Assembly (NCBI GenBank): GCA_934133115.1
Contig: CAKPAV010000056.1
Coordinates: forward strand, 1-8,817
DNA from: an uncultured Bacilli bacterium
Lineage (GTDB): Bacteria > Bacillota_I > Bacilli_A > RFN20 > CAG-826
Length of the DNA: 8,817 bases
Direction: 5' to 3'
How positions within the stretch are numbered: the first letter of the stretch is position 1; every line of letters starts with the position of its first letter. This document shows positions 7,343 through 8,817 of this stretch, piece after piece. The notes beneath the pieces were generated by a model. The model made no database searches. It was not told where the DNA came from and worked only from the letters and a program-made list of their open reading frames with translations. Both the position numbers and the translations under genes were made by a program.

Positions 7343-8817
7343 TTATTGCTCCTCTTTTCTTTTACTTAATTTTTCAATAACAATTGGCGACCAAGTAAAA
7401 TATAAACCAGCAAGTATATTGATAGCTATTAAGACATCAACAAGTGCTAAAACCTTTGTCCACCAAACATTTAATGATACTTTATCAATAACTACAGATC
7501 CAATATCCATTCCAGTAGCGGTTGCTTGACAGTTTTTAGTATCAGCGTACATATATAAAATATTTTTAGCTGCTTGTCGAATATAGTATTTATAAGTATT
7601 AGACGATGTATCATCAATATTACAGTTATGGGCACCATTAAGCATCAAGTCATTACCTACTCTAATACCTTCATCGACATCATTAACATTACCAGATTGA
7701 TAATAATCTGTAATAACCGCGCCTCTAAATCCCCATTCGTTTCTTAATACTTCAGTTAAGAAGTTATATGAGCCGGTCACTCTTGTTGTACCGATTCTAT
7801 CAACGCTACCCATAGCAGCATTTGCTTTATATGCTCTAGTTTCTTTACCTTTTAAATCATATCTAGTCGCGCCTTTGGAAATTATTTCAAATGGTTTTGC
7901 ATAAATTTGTCTAAATGATTGTTCAGTTGCAAAATTATAACGTCCATTTCTTCCTGTATCACTATCATTAAGAGCAATATGTTTGACATAGCAATACATG
8001 CCTTCTTCTTTACAACCACTTATTTGCCATGAGCAAAGAACACCACTTAATAAAGGATCTTCACTATAATATTCAAAGTTACGACCGCCAAATGGTGAAC
8101 GATGAATATTTAAACCAGGCCCATAATTACCTTCAATACCACCTAATTTTTTAACTCCTTCTTCACCAAGAGATTTACCAAATTGATAAGACATTTTGTA
8201 GTCCCATGTGCAAGCAATCATTGTATCACTTGGATAATTTGTAGCAACCATAGTTGCGCCACTCACACCAGAGTTAAATCCACAAGGTCCATCTTTGTCA
8301 ATTGTTTCAGGCATTTTAATTTTATCGATTTTTGAAATACCAAATGATCCTTTTGCAGCCGAAGTAGCAAGTTCATTTAATTCAGCATAACTTAATCTAT
8401 CTAATAATTCATCCCATAATGGATCATCATAATCTTTTCCAATAACATCAAATATTGTGACGCTTCCACTTTGATTTTGATTTGGTAGAGCACCAGTGTA
8501 ATCATCCCAAGGAGATAACACACGATATGTTTTATCATACCAATCACCCATAGCTACTGCTGGAAGGAATTGTTTTGGGAATGTACCCTTAAAATCAGCA
8601 CGTGTTAAATACGTTGCACCAATTCCACTGCCATTAAAGTCACTTCCATCAATTGAACCATTTACCCCACCAGTAGGATGTTTATCATCATTAACGCTAC
8701 TTGCTCCTGAAGTTGAATTTGTAAATGTTGTAAATCTATTTCTAATTTCATAATTCGTATCAGCATCAACATCAAAATGCATTGTATCTGCTATTTGAGC
8801 ATTGAATGACATCTCTT
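7343..8817 (-). CDS. Glycoside hydrolase family 3 protein, C-terminal part (5' end outside window)
   Basis: The frame is open to the window edge; the Met at 8810-8812 is internal, since the codon before it is GAG and no start signal is seen. Numbering from that Met, residues about 130-425 are the GH3 (beta/alpha)8 barrel. Key parts are GPGLNIHRSPFGGRNFEYYS (231-250) continuing into EDP, the substrate-binding KH at 277-278 followed by NDSDTGRNGR, and GFRGAVITDYY with the predicted nucleophile Asp369. A transmembrane helix follows at about 450-473 with a basic tail (KLSKRKEEQ), so the enzyme faces outward and is membrane-anchored. No GH3 C-terminal domain follows the barrel. Family knowledge suggests it lies upstream, as in GH3 beta-glucosidases with reversed domain order, and it would supply the acid/base residue. 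Likely activity is exo-beta-glycosidase; the substrate cannot be read from sequence. The next gene begins one base after the stop. Confidence 0.88.
   Translation of the reverse strand, partial: EMSFNAQIADTMHFDVDADTNYEIRNRFTTFTNSTSGASSVNDDKHPTGGVNGSIDGSDFNGSGIGATYLTRADFKGTFPKQFLPAVAMGDWYDKTYRVLSPWDDYTGALPNQNQSGSVTIFDVIGKDYDDPLWDELLDRLSYAELNELATSAAKGSFGISKIDKIKMPETIDKDGPCGFNSGVSGATMVATNYPSDTMIACTWDYKMSYQFGKSLGEEGVKKLGGIEGNYGPGLNIHRSPFGGRNFEYYSEDPLLSGVLCSWQISGCKEEGMYCYVKHIALNDSDTGRNGRYNFATEQSFRQIYAKPFEIISKGATRYDLKGKETRAYKANAAMGSVDRIGTTRVTGSYNFLTEVLRNEWGFRGAVITDYYQSGNVNDVDEGIRVGNDLMLNGAHNCNIDDTSSNTYKYYIRQAAKNILYMYADTKNCQATATGMDIGSVVIDKVSLNVWWTKVLALVDVLIAINILAGLYFTWSPIVIEKLSKRKEEQ

Overview
The window looks like a low-GC Gram-positive (Bacillota) chromosome, most likely a Bacilli- or Mollicutes-related anaerobe. 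The bases are strongly AT-rich, Shine-Dalgarno sites are clear (AAGGAGG before dnaJ), the heat-shock genes run hrcA-grpE-dnaK-dnaJ, and the DnaK is of the short Gram-positive type. hrcA ends in TGA and the tryptophans I checked are TGG, so the code is the standard bacterial one and not the Mycoplasma UGA=Trp code. Every gene I accept is on the minus strand, so transcription runs from high to low coordinates.

8817 to 5422 (surface carbohydrate module): the 3' part of a glycoside hydrolase family 3 gene, whose start lies outside the window, is followed after one base by a gene for a 639-residue membrane-anchored protein. That protein has an Ig-like segment and three carbohydrate-binding-like beta-sandwich modules. 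The GH3 chain ends in a transmembrane segment straight after its TIM barrel, so both products should sit on the outer face of the membrane. An intrinsic-terminator-like hairpin at 5356-5388 closes the unit.

5192 to 388 (class I heat-shock operon): a consensus sigma-A promoter (TTGACA-N16-TATAAT) carries two CIRCE operators, one over the -35 box and one over the start point. It drives hrcA, grpE, dnaK and dnaJ. HrcA represses the operon; DnaK, DnaJ and GrpE form the Hsp70 folding machine. hrcA and grpE overlap by 29 bases, and a perfect 8-bp hairpin lies between dnaK and dnaJ. The unit ends at a strong terminator (388-421).

387 to 1: a possible 29-codon ORF with its own ribosome-binding site, a 9-bp inverted repeat, a 12-bp tandem repeat, a plausible promoter, and the first 30 codons of a probable Fic-family gene cut by the window edge.

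No tRNA, rRNA, CRISPR array or insertion sequence was seen. The heat-shock operon is ordinary core genome. The less described parts are the GH3/triple-module pair and the small repeat-rich region in front of the Fic-like gene.
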